DNA of 42,486 nucleotides from Actinomycetota bacterium (GTDB taxonomy: Bacteria > Actinomycetota > Nitriliruptoria > Nitriliruptorales > Nitriliruptoraceae). Shown here piece by piece: positions 23,209 to 33,999 of the stretch. Position 1 is the first letter of the stretch, and each line of letters begins with the position of its first letter. Position numbers and translations under genes: made by a program. The stretch is taken from contig JAFMLG010000008.1 of the NCBI GenBank assembly GCA_017852335.1, forward strand, positions 1 to 42,486, in the 5' to 3' direction. Below the pieces are notes generated by a model that did no database searches, was not told the origin of the DNA, and saw only the letters and a program-made list of their open reading frames with translations.

Positions 23209-24581
23209 TGTCCGACACCACGCTGCACGGGACCGAGGCCGCCGAGGCGGCCGACCGCGCGACCTCGGCCGACGACCCGACGCTGGCGGCGCTCCGCGCC
23301 GGGCTCGAGGGCGAGTCCGAGCTGTTCGTCGAGGGCGCCGACTGGGAGTCGGTCGCCGACGCCGTCCGCGACGAGACGCTGATCGTCAACATGGGCCCGC
23401 AGCACCCCTCGACCCACGGCGTGCTCCGGCTGGTGCTCGAGCTCGACGGCGAGACCGTCACCAACCTCACCCCGATCATCGGGTACCTGCACACCGGCAT
23501 CGAGAAGTCCGCCGAGTACCGCAACTGGGTCCAGGGCACGACGTTCTTCACCCGGATGGACTACCTCTCGCCGCTGTTCAACGAGCTGGCCTACTGCCTC
23601 GGGGTCGAGCGGCTGCTCGGCGTCGAGGCCCCGCCCCGCGCCCAGGCCGTCCGGGTCATCCTGACCGAGTTCAACCGGATCGCCAGCCACCTCGTCTGGC
23701 TCGCGACCGGCGGGATGGAGCTCGGCTCGACGACCGTCATGACCTACGGGTTCCGCGAGCGCGAGCACATCCTCGACCTGTTCGAGTCGCAGTCCGGCCT
23801 GCGCATGAACCACGCCTACATCCGGCCGGGCGGCCTCGCGAACCAGGTCACCGACGACTTCGTGGCTCGGGCCGAGGCGCTGCTGCGCCGGCTGCCCGAG
23901 AAGATCGGCGAGTTCGAGGACCTGCTCACCGAGAACCCGATCTGGAACGACCGTCTCCGCGGTGTCGGCGTCATCGACGTCGAGCGTGCGCTGGCGCTCG
24001 GCGTCACCGGGCCGCTGCTGCGGGCCGCCGGCCTCGGCCACGACCTCCGCCGGACCGACCCGTACTGCGGCATCGAGCAGTACGACTTCGACGTCCCGAC
24101 CGACACCGCCGGCGACTCCTACGCCCGCTACACCGTCCGCATCGAGGAGATGCGGCAGTCGATGCGCATCATCCGCCAGGCCCTCGACACGCTGCCGTCC
24201 GGCCCGGTGATGGTCGCCGACCGGCGCATCGCGATGCCGTCGCAGCAGCAGCTCGGCGCCGACGGGATGGGGAACGACCCCGCCTACATCCGCCACATCA
24301 TGGGCGAGTCGATGGAGGCGCTGATCAACCACTTCAAGCTCTCCACCGAGGGGTTCACCGTCCCGGCCGGCCAGGTGTACTCGGCCGTCGAGTCACCCCG
24401 CGGCGAGCTCGGGTACGCGATCACCTCGATCGGTTCGAACAAGCCGTGGCGCGTGCACGTCCGCGAGCCCTCCTTCGTCAACCTCCAGGCCGCCCGCGAG
24501 ATGACGCGGGGCCACCAGGTCGCCGACGTCATCGCCGTGGTCGCCTCGATCGACCCGGTGATGGGCGGCGTCGACCGCTGA
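23208..24581 (+). CDS. nuoD: NADH-quinone oxidoreductase subunit D (copy 1)
   Basis: A 457-residue 49-kDa-type subunit, related to the large subunit of [NiFe] hydrogenases, that forms the quinone site with NuoB. The signature [21 protein letters not shown] begins near residue 61, leaving an acidic N-terminal extension of about 55 residues that is absent in copy 2. Other blocks are [39 protein letters not shown] and, at the end, [16 protein letters not shown] in place of the usual (F)GSIDPVMGEVDR. It is followed by a 51-bp gap before nuoE, the largest inside this operon; nothing recognisable lies in it apart from a weak GCAGGGA ribosome site. Confidence 0.97.
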   Translation: MSDTTLHGTEAAEAADRATSADDPTLAALRAGLEGESELFVEGADWESVADAVRDETLIVNMGPQHPSTHGVLRLVLELDGETVTNLTPIIGYLHTGIEKSAEYRNWVQGTTFFTRMDYLSPLFNELAYCLGVERLLGVEAPPRAQAVRVILTEFNRIASHLVWLATGGMELGSTTVMTYGFREREHILDLFESQSGLRMNHAYIRPGGLANQVTDDFVARAEALLRRLPEKIGEFEDLLTENPIWNDRLRGVGVIDVERALALGVTGPLLRAAGLGHDLRRTDPYCGIEQYDFDVPTDTAGDSYARYTVRIEEMRQSMRIIRQALDTLPSGPVMVADRRIAMPSQQQLGADGMGNDPAYIRHIMGESMEALINHFKLSTEGFTVPAGQVYSAVESPRGELGYAITSIGSNKPWRVHVREPSFVNLQAAREMTRGHQVADVIAVVASIDPVMGGVDR

Positions 24582-24632
24582 CCGCCGCACCAGCCACCGC
24601 CTGACCGCCCGCCGAGAACCGCAGGGACCCCG

Positions 24633-25340
24633 ATGCCGATCGACGACACCACCCGGGAGGAGGCGCGCGTCCTCGCGCGTCGCTACCCCGTCGCGCGCTC
24701 GGCGCTGCTCCCGATGCTGCACCTGGTGCAGTCCGTCGACGGGTACGTCAGCGACGACGGCGTCGCGCTCTGCGCCGAGGTGCTGGGGCTGACCAAGGCC
24801 GAGGTCGCCTCGGTCGCGACCTTCTACACGATGTACAAGCGCGAGCAGGTCGGGGACTGGCTGCTCAGCGTCTGCACCAACCCGACCTGCCAGGTCGCGG
24901 GTGGCCAGGCGATCCACGACGGGTACGTCGACGCGCTCGGCGGTCACCACGATGCCGAGGCCGGCGTCACCGTCGAGCACGCCGAGTGCCTCGGGATCTG
25001 CGGTGACGCCCCCGTCGTCCAGGTCAACTACGAGATGTACGGTCGGCTGTCGCAGGACGAGGCCGACGCGCTGCTGGCGTCCTGCCGCCGTGGTCAGCCG
25101 CCGGCCTCGAACGTCTCGGGCGTCGTCCCCCCGGTGTTCCGGGCGGTCGAGCGCGAGCTCTCCGGCATCGACGACGGCGTCGACGCGCACCTCGCCCCCG
25201 CCGCCGCCCGTCAGGCCGCCGCGGCGAACCCGCCGGCCTGGCGCTCCGGCGAGACCGACCTGCCGGTCACGCACCCCGGCGGCGACCCGGCCGGCCACGG
25301 CGGTGAGGCGTTCCGCGCCGCCGCCGGACTGGAGGCGTGA
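24633..25340 (+). CDS. nuoE: NADH-quinone oxidoreductase subunit E
   Basis: A 235-residue 24-kDa-type subunit of the NADH-oxidising module with a thioredoxin-like [2Fe-2S] (N1a) domain. Ligands are Cys81 and Cys86 (CTNPTC) and Cys119 and Cys123 (CLGIC), spacing Cx4C...x32...Cx3C, as in the family. The four-helix N-terminal bundle is ARVLARRYPVARSALLPMLHLVQ to ATFYTMY. About 85 residues after the cluster domain form a Pro/Ala-rich tail, which NuoE of mycobacteria also has. It overlaps the start of nuoF. Confidence 0.96.
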   Translation: MPIDDTTREEARVLARRYPVARSALLPMLHLVQSVDGYVSDDGVALCAEVLGLTKAEVASVATFYTMYKREQVGDWLLSVCTNPTCQVAGGQAIHDGYVDALGGHHDAEAGVTVEHAECLGICGDAPVVQVNYEMYGRLSQDEADALLASCRRGQPPASNVSGVVPPVFRAVERELSGIDDGVDAHLAPAAARQAAAANPPAWRSGETDLPVTHPGGDPAGHGGEAFRAAAGLEA

Positions 25341-26734
25341 TGGCAGCGACCGAGGTGAAGGTCCTCTCCGCCCGGTACGACGTCCCGGGCGTCGACGACC
25401 TCGAGGTGTACGAGCAGCACGGCGGGTACGCCGGGCTCCGCCGCGCGCTCGAGATGCAGCCGGCGTACATCATCGAGGTCGTGAAGGCCTCGGGGCTGCG
25501 CGGCCGCGGCGGCGCCGGGTTCCCGACCGGCCTGAAGTGGTCGTTCGTCGCCCAAGGCACCGGGAAGCCGGTCTACGTCGTCTGCAACGCCGACGAGGGC
25601 GAGCCCGGGACCTTCAAGGACCGCCCGCTGATGGAGCGCGACCCCCACGCGCTCGTCGAAGGGATGATCGTCGCCGGCCTCGCCCTGAACAGCGAGCAGG
25701 GCTACATCTACCTCCGCGGCGAGTTCGCCCACGCCTCCCGCCAGCTCGCGAAGGCCATCCGCCAGGCCTACGCCGCCGGGTACCTCGGCGAGGACGTGAT
25801 GGGGTCCGGGAAGCGCTACCACCTGACGCTGCACCGGGCGGCCGGCGCGTACATCTGCGGCGAGGAGACGGCGCTCCTCGACTCGCTCGAGGGGCGGCGC
25901 GGCCAGCCGCGGCTCCGACCGCCGTTCCCCGCCGTCCACGGGCTGTACGGCTGCCCGACGACGGTGAACAACGTCGAGTCGATCGCGATGGTCCCGCTGC
26001 TGCTCGTGAACGGCGCCGAGTGGTTCCAGCAGTGGGGGACCGAGAAGTCCCCGGGCACCAAGCTGATCTGCATCTCCGGCGAGGTGAGGAACCCCGGCAA
26101 CTACGAGGTCGCGATGGGCACGCCCATCAGCGAGCTGATCGAGCTGGCCGGGGGGATGCTGGACGGCCGCGAGCTGAAGTTCTTCTGCCCCGGCGGGTCG
26201 TCGACGCCGATGCTCCCGGCCTCGATGGCCGACACGCCGTACACGTTCGAGGACATCGCCGGCGCCGGGTCGCTGCTCGGCACCGGAGCCCTGATGCTGT
26301 TCAGCGACCGCACGTCGGTCGTCTCGGTCGTCCGGCGCTTCACCGAGTTCTACGAGCACGAGTCATGCGGCAAGTGCACCCCGTGCCGCGAGGGCGGGTA
26401 CTGGGCCAGCCAGGTCCTGGCCCGCATCGAGACCGGGACCGGCGTGATGGACGACCTCGACACGCTCGAGCGCATCTGCGGCAGCGTCGCCGGTCGCAGC
26501 TTCTGCGCGCTGGGCGACGCGCTGACCTCGCCGATCATGTCGTCGCTGCAGTACTTCCGCGACGAGTACGTCGAGCACATCCGGAAGGGCGTCAGCCCCT
26601 TCGGCGTCGCTCCGCAGCGTGACGTGCCGATGCTCGACCCCGCCGCGGTCGCCGCGACCGCCCGCGAGCGGGCCTCGCTCTCGGCGCTCCTCTCGGCCGC
26701 GACGTCGGCCGCCGGCGACGGGAGCGGCGCGTGA
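25340..26734 (+). CDS. nuoF: NADH-quinone oxidoreductase subunit F (NADH/FMN site)
   Basis: A 464-residue 51-kDa-type subunit that oxidises NADH with FMN and passes electrons to cluster N3. The nucleotide-binding loop is GLRGRGGAGFPTGLKW (52-67), followed by NADEGEPGTFKDRPLM (83-98) and GAYICGEETALLDSLEGRRG. Cluster N3 ligands are Cys343, Cys346 and Cys349 (SCGKCTPCREGG) and Cys389 (GRSFCALGD). Two adjacent in-frame starts exist, GTG at 25337 and ATG at 25340. I prefer the ATG, which overlaps the nuoE stop and lies 4 nt after GGAGGC. Together with NuoE and NuoG it shows that this complex I uses NADH. Confidence 0.97.
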   Translation: MAATEVKVLSARYDVPGVDDLEVYEQHGGYAGLRRALEMQPAYIIEVVKASGLRGRGGAGFPTGLKWSFVAQGTGKPVYVVCNADEGEPGTFKDRPLMERDPHALVEGMIVAGLALNSEQGYIYLRGEFAHASRQLAKAIRQAYAAGYLGEDVMGSGKRYHLTLHRAAGAYICGEETALLDSLEGRRGQPRLRPPFPAVHGLYGCPTTVNNVESIAMVPLLLVNGAEWFQQWGTEKSPGTKLICISGEVRNPGNYEVAMGTPISELIELAGGMLDGRELKFFCPGGSSTPMLPASMADTPYTFEDIAGAGSLLGTGALMLFSDRTSVVSVVRRFTEFYEHESCGKCTPCREGGYWASQVLARIETGTGVMDDLDTLERICGSVAGRSFCALGDALTSPIMSSLQYFRDEYVEHIRKGVSPFGVAPQRDVPMLDPAAVAATARERASLSALLSAATSAAGDGSGA

Positions 26735-29196
26735 GCGCCCCCGCCGCACCCGGCGCCGCGAGCGCCGAGGACCTCGTCACGCTGACCATCGACGGCGAGC
26801 AGGTCAGCGTCCCGAAGGGCACGCTGATCATCCGCGCCGCCGAGATGGTCGGCACCATCGTCCCGCGGTTCTGCGACCACCCGCTACTCGACCCGGTCGG
26901 GGCCTGCCGGCAGTGCGTCGTCGAGGTCGAGGGCCAGCCGAAGCCGGTCATGTCCTGCACCGTCCCGGTCGCCGAGGACATGGTCGTCCGCACGCACCTC
27001 ACGTCCGCGATGGCGCGGCGCGGCCAGGAGGGGACGCTCGAACTGCTCCTCGTGAACCACCCCCTCGACTGCCCGATGTGCGACAAGGGCGGGGAGTGCC
27101 CGCTCCAGGACCAGGCCCTCGCACACGGCGCGAACCAGTCGCGGTTCCTCGACCAGAAGCGGAAGTACGAGAAGCCGGTCGCCGTCAGCCCCCAGGTGCT
27201 GCTCGACCGGGAGCGGTGCGTCCTCTGCGCCCGGTGCACCCGGTTCTCCGAGCAGATCTCCGGCGACCCGTTCATCGAGCTGTTCGAGCGCGGCGCCCTC
27301 GAGCAGGTCGCGATCTACGAGGACGAGCCGTACCACTCGTACTTCTCGGGGAACACCATCCAGATCTGCCCCGTCGGCGCGCTCACCTCCACGTCCTACC
27401 GGTTCAAGGCCCGGTCCTTCGACGTCGTCACGACGCCCAGCGTCTGCGACGGCTGCTCGGCCGGGTGCGGCCAGACCGTCCAGTCGCGACGCGGCGAGGT
27501 CCAGCGCCAGCTGGCGCGGACGAACATGGACGTGAACGAGGCCTGGAACTGCGACAAGGGGCGGTTCTCGTTCCCGCATCTCACCCACGCGCAGCGACTC
27601 ACCACGCCGATGGAGCGGGTCGACGGCGAGCTCGTCCCGACCACCTGGTCGCGGGCCCTCGCCCGCGTCGCGGACGCGGTCCGCGCTTCGCAGGACGTCG
27701 GGCCGGGACGCACGGCGCTGGTCTCCGGCGGTCGGCTCGCCGACGAGGACGCTCACGTCGCGGCCCGGCTGGCCCGCACCGTCCTCGGCACCGACCTCGT
27801 CGAGCACCGGACCCGGTTCGCGCCGGCCGACGAGGCGCCGGCCCGTGCGGTGCTGCTGGCCCGCGCCGGCGGCGCACCCGGCCTGACCTACGCCGACGTC
27901 GAGCACGCGCCCGTCATCGTCGTCGCCGGCCTCGACCCCGAGGAGGAGGTCCCGGTCCTGCACCTGCGCCTCCGCAAGGCGTGGCGGCAGCACCGGGCCC
28001 GCATCGTCGTCGTCGGTCCCCACCTCGGGACGCTCGACGGCATCGCCTGGCGCCGCGTCGCCACCGCCCCCGGCGCCGAGCCCGCCGCGCTGGCCGCGCT
28101 GGCCTACGGCGACGGCGAGATCGCCGCGGCCCTGCGGGGCGACGGCGCCCCGGCCGTCCTGGTCGGCGAGCGCGCGGGCGCCGGGTCGCTCGCCGCCGGC
28201 ACCCGCCTCGCCGAGGCCGTCGGCGGTGGCGTCGCGTTCGTCCCGCGCCGGGCCGGTGACGCGGGTGGTCTCGCCGCCGGGCTCGCCCCCGGGCTGCTGC
28301 CGGGCGGACGACTGCTCGCGGACGCCGCGGACCGCGCCGAGGTCGAGGCCGCGTGGGGGCCGCTGCCGGCCCACCTCGACGGCGCGGCGCCGGTCGACGG
28401 GCTGCGGGGGATCCTCGCCGCCGCCGCGGACGGCGCGGTCGACGTGCTCCTCCTCGCCGGGGCGGACCTCGCCCGCGACGCGCAGTCGGCGGCCCTCGCG
28501 GAGCGCGCCCTGGCCCGTGTCGCCGGCGCCGGCACCGTCGTCGTCCAGGACCTCGCGCTGACCGAGACGGCCGCGCGGTACGCCGACGTCGTGCTGCCCG
28601 TGACCGCGACCCAGGAGCGGGACGGCGCCCGGACCGACTGGGAGGGCCGGGCGCAGCGGTTCCGCCGGGCCGTCGACGCCCCCGAGCTGGCCCAGGACGA
28701 CTGGGAGGCGTTCGTGCAGCTGGCGGCGGTGCTGGGGCACCGCCTGTACGGCTCGCTCGACGCGATCCGCGCGGAGCAGGAGCAGCTCGGCGTCCGCGCC
28801 GCGGCCCACCCGCTCCCCGAGGCCGCGTCGGCCGGATCCACCGGCGCGCCGTCGGGCGACGCCCTCCTGGCCGTGGTGCGGCCGCTCCTCCTCGACGGCG
28901 GGACGATGCTGGCCGGTGCCGACGACCTGCGAGCGACGGCGCGCGCCGCGACCGTCGGCGTCAGCCGGGCCGACGCCGCCCGCCTCGGGATCGTCGACGG
29001 TGCGGACGTCACCGTGACCGGCGCCGGCGGCGCGACGGTGACGCTGCCGACCGCGGTCCTGCCGGACCTGGTCCCCGGTGCGGTCGTGCTGCCCCGCACC
29101 TCGACCGAGCCGCCGGTCACCCGCCTCGCCGACGAGGACGGCGTCGTGGCCGTGACCCTCGCGCCCGTCGCCGTCCCGGCGGAGGTCGGCGCATGA
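26731..29196 (+). CDS. nuoG: NADH-quinone oxidoreductase subunit G
   Basis: An 821-residue 75-kDa-type subunit with an N-terminal ferredoxin-like domain and a molybdopterin-oxidoreductase-like body. All expected clusters can be placed. N1b is at Cys48/59/62/76, N5 at His110/Cys114/Cys117/Cys123, and N4 at Cys163/166/169/213. An additional N7 site lies at Cys239/242/246/274 (Cx2Cx3Cx27C), as in E. coli and Thermus. The long C-terminal part (about 330-821) is Ala-rich and has lost catalytic molybdopterin features, as usual for NuoG. The GTG start overlaps the nuoF stop and the end overlaps nuoH (ATGA). Its length is close to that of mycobacterial NuoG. Confidence 0.97.
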   Translation: MSAPAAPGAASAEDLVTLTIDGEQVSVPKGTLIIRAAEMVGTIVPRFCDHPLLDPVGACRQCVVEVEGQPKPVMSCTVPVAEDMVVRTHLTSAMARRGQEGTLELLLVNHPLDCPMCDKGGECPLQDQALAHGANQSRFLDQKRKYEKPVAVSPQVLLDRERCVLCARCTRFSEQISGDPFIELFERGALEQVAIYEDEPYHSYFSGNTIQICPVGALTSTSYRFKARSFDVVTTPSVCDGCSAGCGQTVQSRRGEVQRQLARTNMDVNEAWNCDKGRFSFPHLTHAQRLTTPMERVDGELVPTTWSRALARVADAVRASQDVGPGRTALVSGGRLADEDAHVAARLARTVLGTDLVEHRTRFAPADEAPARAVLLARAGGAPGLTYADVEHAPVIVVAGLDPEEEVPVLHLRLRKAWRQHRARIVVVGPHLGTLDGIAWRRVATAPGAEPAALAALAYGDGEIAAALRGDGAPAVLVGERAGAGSLAAGTRLAEAVGGGVAFVPRRAGDAGGLAAGLAPGLLPGGRLLADAADRAEVEAAWGPLPAHLDGAAPVDGLRGILAAAADGAVDVLLLAGADLARDAQSAALAERALARVAGAGTVVVQDLALTETAARYADVVLPVTATQERDGARTDWEGRAQRFRRAVDAPELAQDDWEAFVQLAAVLGHRLYGSLDAIRAEQEQLGVRAAAHPLPEAASAGSTGAPSGDALLAVVRPLLLDGGTMLAGADDLRATARAATVGVSRADAARLGIVDGADVTVTGAGGATVTLPTAVLPDLVPGAVVLPRTSTEPPVTRLADEDGVVAVTLAPVAVPAEVGA

Positions 29197-30413
29197 GCCG
29201 TCCTCTCTGGGTCGCTGGCCTGACCGCGGGTCTGACCTTCCTCTACTTCCTGCTGACGACGGCGATCCTCATCTGGGGCGAGCGCCGCGTCGTCGCCCGC
29301 ATGCAGTCCCGCCTCGGACCGAACCGGGTCGGGCCGCTCGGGGCGCTGCAGACGCTCGTCGACGGCCTCAAGATGTTCTTCAAGGAGGACGTCACCCCGG
29401 CGATGGTGAAGCAGCCGATCTTCACCGTCGCGCCGCTCGTCGGCGTCGTCGCCGGCCTGCTCTCGACCGCGGTCATCCCGATCGGAGGCGAGGTCACGCT
29501 CGGCGGGGAGACGTTCACCCTGCAGGTCGCCGATCTCGGCGTCGGCGTGCTGTGGTTCCTCGCGATGGGGTCGATCCACGTCTACTCGGTGTTCCTCGCC
29601 GGGTGGGCGTCGAGCTCCCCGTACCCGCTGCTCGGCGGGGTCCGGTCCAGCGCCCAGATGATCTCGTACGAGATCGCGCAGGGACTCGCCGTCGCCAGCG
29701 TCTTCATCTACGCCGGGTCGCTGCGCGTCTCGGACATCGTCGCCGCGCAGTCGGGCGAGGGGCTGCTGCCGGGCCTGCCCGGCTGGTTCGCGATCCCCCT
29801 GCTGCCGGCGTTCGCCGTCTTCGTCGTCGGCATGGTCGCCGAGGCCGGCAGGCCGCCGTTCGACCTCGCCGAGGCCGAGGGCGAGCTCGTCGGGGGGTTC
29901 CACACCGAGTACTCGGGGCTGCGGTTCGGGATGTTCATGCTGGCCGAGTTCATGGCCGTCGTCATCCAGAGCGCGATGGTCGTGACGCTGTTCCTCGGCG
30001 GCCCCTCCGGTCCGACGTTCGGCCTGCCGGCCCCGATCGCGGCGGTGATGCCGACCGTCTGGTTCACCCTGAAGACGCTGCTCTTCATCTTCCTGTTCAT
30101 CCTGCTCCGCGGCGCCCTGCCCCGGACCCGGTACGACCGGCTCATGGCCCTCGGCTGGAAGCTGCTGATCCCCGTCGGCCTGGTCTGGGCGCTCGCGACC
30201 GCCGCGCTGGTCCTCGTCCGCGAGGACGGCGGGCTCTCGACCACCGCCCGCCTCGGCCTCGCCGCCGGCGCGGTCGTGGTCGCCGTCCTCGGGCTGGCCA
30301 CCGGCCGCGGCGGCCGCGACGCGGCGACCATCGGCCGGGCCGTCAGCACCGCGGTCCGGCCCACGGCGCCGGCCGCGACCGACGAGCCCGACCCCGCGGA
30401 GGTGGCCCGATGA
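29193..30413 (+). CDS. nuoH: NADH-quinone oxidoreductase subunit H (copy 1)
   Basis: A 406-residue eight-helix membrane subunit that forms the quinone entry chamber. Landmarks are the N-terminal [20 protein letters not shown] (near 28-47), [26 protein letters not shown] and the charged quinone loop [20 protein letters not shown] with the acidic residues of the E-channel. After the last helix of the core ([19 protein letters not shown]) there is a further hydrophobic segment and a 45-residue Ala/Pro-rich cytoplasmic tail. Such tails also occur in actinobacterial NuoH. ATG and stop overlap the neighbouring genes by 4 nt. Confidence 0.97.
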   Translation: MSRPLWVAGLTAGLTFLYFLLTTAILIWGERRVVARMQSRLGPNRVGPLGALQTLVDGLKMFFKEDVTPAMVKQPIFTVAPLVGVVAGLLSTAVIPIGGEVTLGGETFTLQVADLGVGVLWFLAMGSIHVYSVFLAGWASSSPYPLLGGVRSSAQMISYEIAQGLAVASVFIYAGSLRVSDIVAAQSGEGLLPGLPGWFAIPLLPAFAVFVVGMVAEAGRPPFDLAEAEGELVGGFHTEYSGLRFGMFMLAEFMAVVIQSAMVVTLFLGGPSGPTFGLPAPIAAVMPTVWFTLKTLLFIFLFILLRGALPRTRYDRLMALGWKLLIPVGLVWALATAALVLVREDGGLSTTARLGLAAGAVVVAVLGLATGRGGRDAATIGRAVSTAVRPTAPAATDEPDPAEVAR

Positions 30414-31150
30414 CCCTTCAGGCATGGCTGACCGCCGCCGGGGGCGCCGTCGCCCTCGTGCTGCTCGGGTGGCTCGCGCTGACGCGGACCGTGCTCGGCC
30501 GCGGCCTCGCCGTGCCGCTGCGCGCGATGTTCGTGAAGCCCGAGACGGCGTCGTACCCCGAGGCGCCGCGTCCGACCGCGCCGCGGTTCCACGGTCGCCA
30601 CCAGCTCAACCGGTACGCGGACGGGCTCGAGAAGTGCATCGGGTGCGAGCTCTGCGCCTGGGCCTGCCCGGCCGACGCGATCTTCGTCCAGGGCGGGGAC
30701 AACACCGAGGAGCAGCGGTTCTCGCCCGGCGAGCGGTACGCCGAGGACTACCAGATCAACTACAACCGGTGCATCCTCTGCGGGCTCTGCATCGAGGCCT
30801 GCCCGACGCGCGCGCTGACGATGACGCAGGAGTACGAGATCGCGGCCGACTCGCGCGAGGGGCTGATCTGGACCAAGGACATGCTGCTCGTCGACCCGCC
30901 CGAGGATGGGTACGACACGCCGCACACCGACCGCGAGGTCCGCGACCGGGGGCTGAACTACTACGGCGGCCTCGCCGTCACGCCGCCGACCCGGAAGGGC
31001 GGGTCGTTCGCGCCGGCGACCGCCGCCCCGCTCCAGCGGGCGGGGGCCGTCGTCCCGCGCCGCGAGCTGCCGCTGGTCCCGCCCGGGACCGGCGACGCCG
31101 AGGGCGAGCCGGACGGGGACGGCGGGTCCGCAGGCGCGGGCGACGCCTGA
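30410..31150 (+). CDS. nuoI: NADH-quinone oxidoreductase subunit I
   Basis: A 246-residue TYKY-type subunit with two [4Fe-4S] clusters (N6a, N6b). Ligands are Cys76/79/82/86 ([12 protein letters not shown]) and Cys121/124/127/131 ([12 protein letters not shown]). The flanking sequence [15 protein letters not shown] and [14 protein letters not shown] is very close to the actinobacterial NuoI I know from mycobacteria, which supports the taxonomic guess. Unusually the N-terminus (about 8-27) is a long hydrophobic stretch that looks like a real membrane anchor. The C-terminal 60 residues are Pro/Gly/Asp-rich and not part of the fold. The ATG overlaps the nuoH stop and the stop overlaps nuoJ (TGATG). 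Confidence 0.96.
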   Translation: MTLQAWLTAAGGAVALVLLGWLALTRTVLGRGLAVPLRAMFVKPETASYPEAPRPTAPRFHGRHQLNRYADGLEKCIGCELCAWACPADAIFVQGGDNTEEQRFSPGERYAEDYQINYNRCILCGLCIEACPTRALTMTQEYEIAADSREGLIWTKDMLLVDPPEDGYDTPHTDREVRDRGLNYYGGLAVTPPTRKGGSFAPATAAPLQRAGAVVPRRELPLVPPGTGDAEGEPDGDGGSAGAGDA

Positions 31151-31755
31151 TGGGCGAGACGATCGCGTTCCTGGTCTTCGCCGGCATCGCGCTCGGCGCG
31201 GCGGTGGCCGTCGTGGCCATGCGCAACCTCGTCCACGCCGCGCTGATGCTCGTCATCCACCTGCTCGCGGTGGCGGGCCTGTACCTCGGGCTCGAGTCGC
31301 AGTTCCTCGCCGTCATCCAGGTCCTCGTCTACGCCGGCGCCATCGTCGTGCTGTTCCTGTTCGTGATCATGCTGCTCGGCGTCGACCGGGACGATCTGCT
31401 CGTCGCACAGGGCCGCCGTGCGGTGGCGGGGGCGGTCGCCGTCGGGCTGGTCCTCGCCGGGGCGCTGACGTTCGCGTTCGTCGGGCCGTACACCGGCGAG
31501 GCGTCGGTCTGCGGGTCCGACGTCGCCCCGACCGGCACCGAGCAGTCCTGCGCCGGCATCGCCCCCGTGCTCGACGCGGACGACGACGCCGGGGTCGCGT
31601 TCCTCGGTCGCCGCCTGTTCACGCGGTACACGCTCGCGTTCGAGCTCTCGGCCGTCCTGCTCACCGTCGCGACGATCGGCGCCGTCGTGCTGGCGCGACG
31701 GAGGGACCTCTCGCCCGAGGACGAGGACCTGCCGACGGGAGAGGTGACGGCGTGA
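31150..31755 (+). CDS. nuoJ: NADH-quinone oxidoreductase subunit J
   Basis: A 201-residue ND6-type membrane subunit with about five hydrophobic segments. The conserved third helix region reads [23 protein letters not shown] (near 56-78), which contains the pi-bulge helix important for coupling. A polar loop of about 45 residues ([15 protein letters not shown] onward), holding two cysteines, separates TM4 from TM5 and faces outside. The C-terminus is acidic. It overlaps nuoI and nuoK by 1 to 4 nt. Confidence 0.95.
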   Translation: MGETIAFLVFAGIALGAAVAVVAMRNLVHAALMLVIHLLAVAGLYLGLESQFLAVIQVLVYAGAIVVLFLFVIMLLGVDRDDLLVAQGRRAVAGAVAVGLVLAGALTFAFVGPYTGEASVCGSDVAPTGTEQSCAGIAPVLDADDDAGVAFLGRRLFTRYTLAFELSAVLLTVATIGAVVLARRRDLSPEDEDLPTGEVTA

Positions 31756-32060
31756 CCGCCATCCCCATCGGTGCCCACCTGATCCTCGCCGCCCTGATCT
31801 TCACCGTCGGTCTCGTCGGGGTGCTGATCCGTCGCAACCTCATCGTCCTGTTCATGTGCGTCGAGCTGATGCTGAACGCCGTGAACCTCACCCTCGTCGC
31901 CGCCTCCCGGATCTGGGGCGCGGCCGACGGGCAGGTGTTCACCTTCTTCATCATCGTGGTCGCGGCGGCCGAGGTCGTCGTCGGCCTCGCGATCCTCGTG
32001 AACCTCTTCTTCCGCCGCGGCACCGTCGACGTCGACGTGCCCTCACTCCTGAGGTCCTGA
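31752..32060 (+). CDS. nuoK: NADH-quinone oxidoreductase subunit K
   Basis: A 102-residue ND4L-type subunit with three TM helices. Conserved features are [24 protein letters not shown], with the proton-channel glutamate in CVELMLN (Glu36), and [15 protein letters not shown], with the second glutamate (about Glu72). The GTG start at 31752 overlaps the nuoJ stop. Length is typical. The last residues ([15 protein letters not shown]) form a short cytoplasmic tail. Confidence 0.96.
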   Translation: MTAIPIGAHLILAALIFTVGLVGVLIRRNLIVLFMCVELMLNAVNLTLVAASRIWGAADGQVFTFFIIVVAAAEVVVGLAILVNLFFRRGTVDVDVPSLLRS

Positions 32061-32061
32061 C

Positions 32062-33999
32062 GTGCTGCTCGCCGCGGAGGCGGCCACCGCGAACGCGGTC
32101 GTGACCACGACCACGGGCGCCGTCGGCATCGCCTGGCTCATCCCCGTCCTGCCGGCGCTGGGCTTCCTCGCCGTGCTCGTCGCCCAGCGCTGGCTCCGCG
32201 CCCGCGCGGCCTACCTCGCGATCGCGGCCGCCGCCGGGGCGTTCCTGCTCTCGGCCGCCGTCGCCCGCGAGGTCATCGGCGCACCGGCGACGTACGTCCG
32301 GCCCCTGCCCGACTGGATCGAGGTCGGCGCCCTGTCGGTCGGGTTCGACCTGCTCGTCGACCAGCTGACGGTCGTGATGCTGCTGGTCGTGACCGGCGTC
32401 GGACTCCTCGTCCACGTCTACTCGGTCGGGTACATGCTCGAGGACCGCGGCTTCGCCCGGTTCTTCGCGTACCTGAACCTGTTCCTCGCCTCGATGCTGG
32501 TCCTGGTGCTGGGCTCGAACCTGCTGACGCTGTTCCTCGGCTGGGAGCTCGTCGGCCTCTCGTCCTACCTGCTCATCGGGTTCTGGTTCGAGAAGCGGGC
32601 CTACGCCACCGCCGCGAAGAAGGCGTTCATCACCAACCGCGTCGGCGACGTCTCGTTCATGGTCGCGATGTTCCTCGCGTTCGCGACCGTCGGGACCCTC
32701 GACCTCCTCGAGCTGAACGCCGCGGCGCCGGGGCTGTCCGCCGGCGTCGCGACGGCGCTGGTGCTGCTCCTCCTCGGCGGCGCCGCGGCGAAGTCGGCCC
32801 AGATCCCGCTGTACGTCTGGCTCCCCGACGCGATGGCCGGCCCGACCCCGGTCTCGGCGCTGATCCACGCCGCGACGATGGTCACGGCCGGCGTCTACCT
32901 CACCGTCCGGACCTCACCGGTGCTGACCGCCTCGATCGACGCGATGGAGGTCATCGCCTGGATCGGGGTGCTGACGGCGCTGCTCGCCGCGGTCATCGCC
33001 GTCCGGCAGGACGACATCAAGAAGGTGCTGGCCTACTCGACGGTGTCGCAGCTCGGGTACATGTTCCTCGCGGTCGGCGTCGGCGCGTTCCGCGAGGGCG
33101 TGTTCCACCTCGTCACCCACGCGTTCTTCAAGGGCCTGCTGTTCCTCGCGGCCGGGTCGGTGATGCACGCGCTCCACGACGAGACGGACCTCTGGCGGAT
33201 GGGCGGACTGCGGCGGGCGATGCCGGTGACGTTCGCGACCTCGGCCGTGGCCTGGCTCGCGATCTCGGGCGTGCCGCCGTTCGCCGGGTTCTTCTCGAAG
33301 GACCAGATTCTGACCGAGGCGTACAAGCACGGCTACGGCGCGATCTACCTGCTCGGGCTGGCCGGGGCGATCCTCACCGCGTTCTACATGACCCGGTGGT
33401 TCGTCCTCGTGTTCCTCGGCCCCGCGCGTCACCGTGACGGCGTCCACCCCCACGAGTCGCCGGCCTCGATGGCCGTCCCGCTCGTCGTCCTCGGCCTGCT
33501 CTCGGCCGGCGGCGGGCTGCTGAACCCCGTCCACGAGGGGCCGCTGTACCGGTTCCTCGGTCCCGCCGTCGCCCCGATCGGCGAGCTCGGGTACGTCCCG
33601 GTCGGCCCCCTCGAGGAGCCGGCGCTGATCGGCATCTCGATCGTCGCCGTCACGTTCGGGCTCGGGCTCGCATGGTGGCTGTACGGCCGGCGCGATCTCA
33701 CGGCCGGCCGCGTCGTCGAGCCGGTCCGGGGCACGCTCGCGGACCTCGCCGAGCGCCGGTTCCTCGTCGACGAGGCCTACGCCGCCGTGTTCGTCGGCGG
33801 CGGGGGTGCGGTCGCCCGCGGCCTCGCCCGGTTCGACGGCCGCGTCATCGACGGGCTCGTCCGCGGTGCCGGCGCCACCGCGGTCGTCGTCGGTCGCGTC
33901 GCCCGCCGCGCCCAGAGCGGCCGGGTCCGCGGCTACGTCGCGGTCACCGTCGTCGGCCTGGCCCTGCTCCTCCTGCTCGCCCTCTGGACGGTGCGCTGA
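32062..33999 (+). CDS. nuoL: NADH-quinone oxidoreductase subunit L
   Basis: A 645-residue ND5-type antiporter-like subunit at the tip of the membrane arm, which pumps protons. The antiporter core shows the TM5 glutamate in FLGWELVGLSSYLLIGFWFEKR, the TM7 lysine in GGAAAKSAQIPLYVWLPDAMAGPTPVSALIHAATMVTAG, and the broken-helix lysine in QDDIKKVLAYSTVSQLGYM. The C-terminal lateral helix region and final TM are present to the end (LALLLLLALWTVR). The GTG at 32062 is 1 nt after the nuoK stop, with GAGG just before; the first 25 residues are Ala/Thr-rich. It overlaps the nuoM ATG. Confidence 0.97.
   Translation: MLLAAEAATANAVVTTTTGAVGIAWLIPVLPALGFLAVLVAQRWLRARAAYLAIAAAAGAFLLSAAVAREVIGAPATYVRPLPDWIEVGALSVGFDLLVDQLTVVMLLVVTGVGLLVHVYSVGYMLEDRGFARFFAYLNLFLASMLVLVLGSNLLTLFLGWELVGLSSYLLIGFWFEKRAYATAAKKAFITNRVGDVSFMVAMFLAFATVGTLDLLELNAAAPGLSAGVATALVLLLLGGAAAKSAQIPLYVWLPDAMAGPTPVSALIHAATMVTAGVYLTVRTSPVLTASIDAMEVIAWIGVLTALLAAVIAVRQDDIKKVLAYSTVSQLGYMFLAVGVGAFREGVFHLVTHAFFKGLLFLAAGSVMHALHDETDLWRMGGLRRAMPVTFATSAVAWLAISGVPPFAGFFSKDQILTEAYKHGYGAIYLLGLAGAILTAFYMTRWFVLVFLGPARHRDGVHPHESPASMAVPLVVLGLLSAGGGLLNPVHEGPLYRFLGPAVAPIGELGYVPVGPLEEPALIGISIVAVTFGLGLAWWLYGRRDLTAGRVVEPVRGTLADLAERRFLVDEAYAAVFVGGGGAVARGLARFDGRVIDGLVRGAGATAVVVGRVARRAQSGRVRGYVAVTVVGLALLLLLALWTVR

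Noticed and set aside
24582-24632. Internal promoter or attenuator between nuoD and nuoE
   Set aside because: No TAnnnT hexamer with sensible spacing and no hairpin were seen in the 51 bp.
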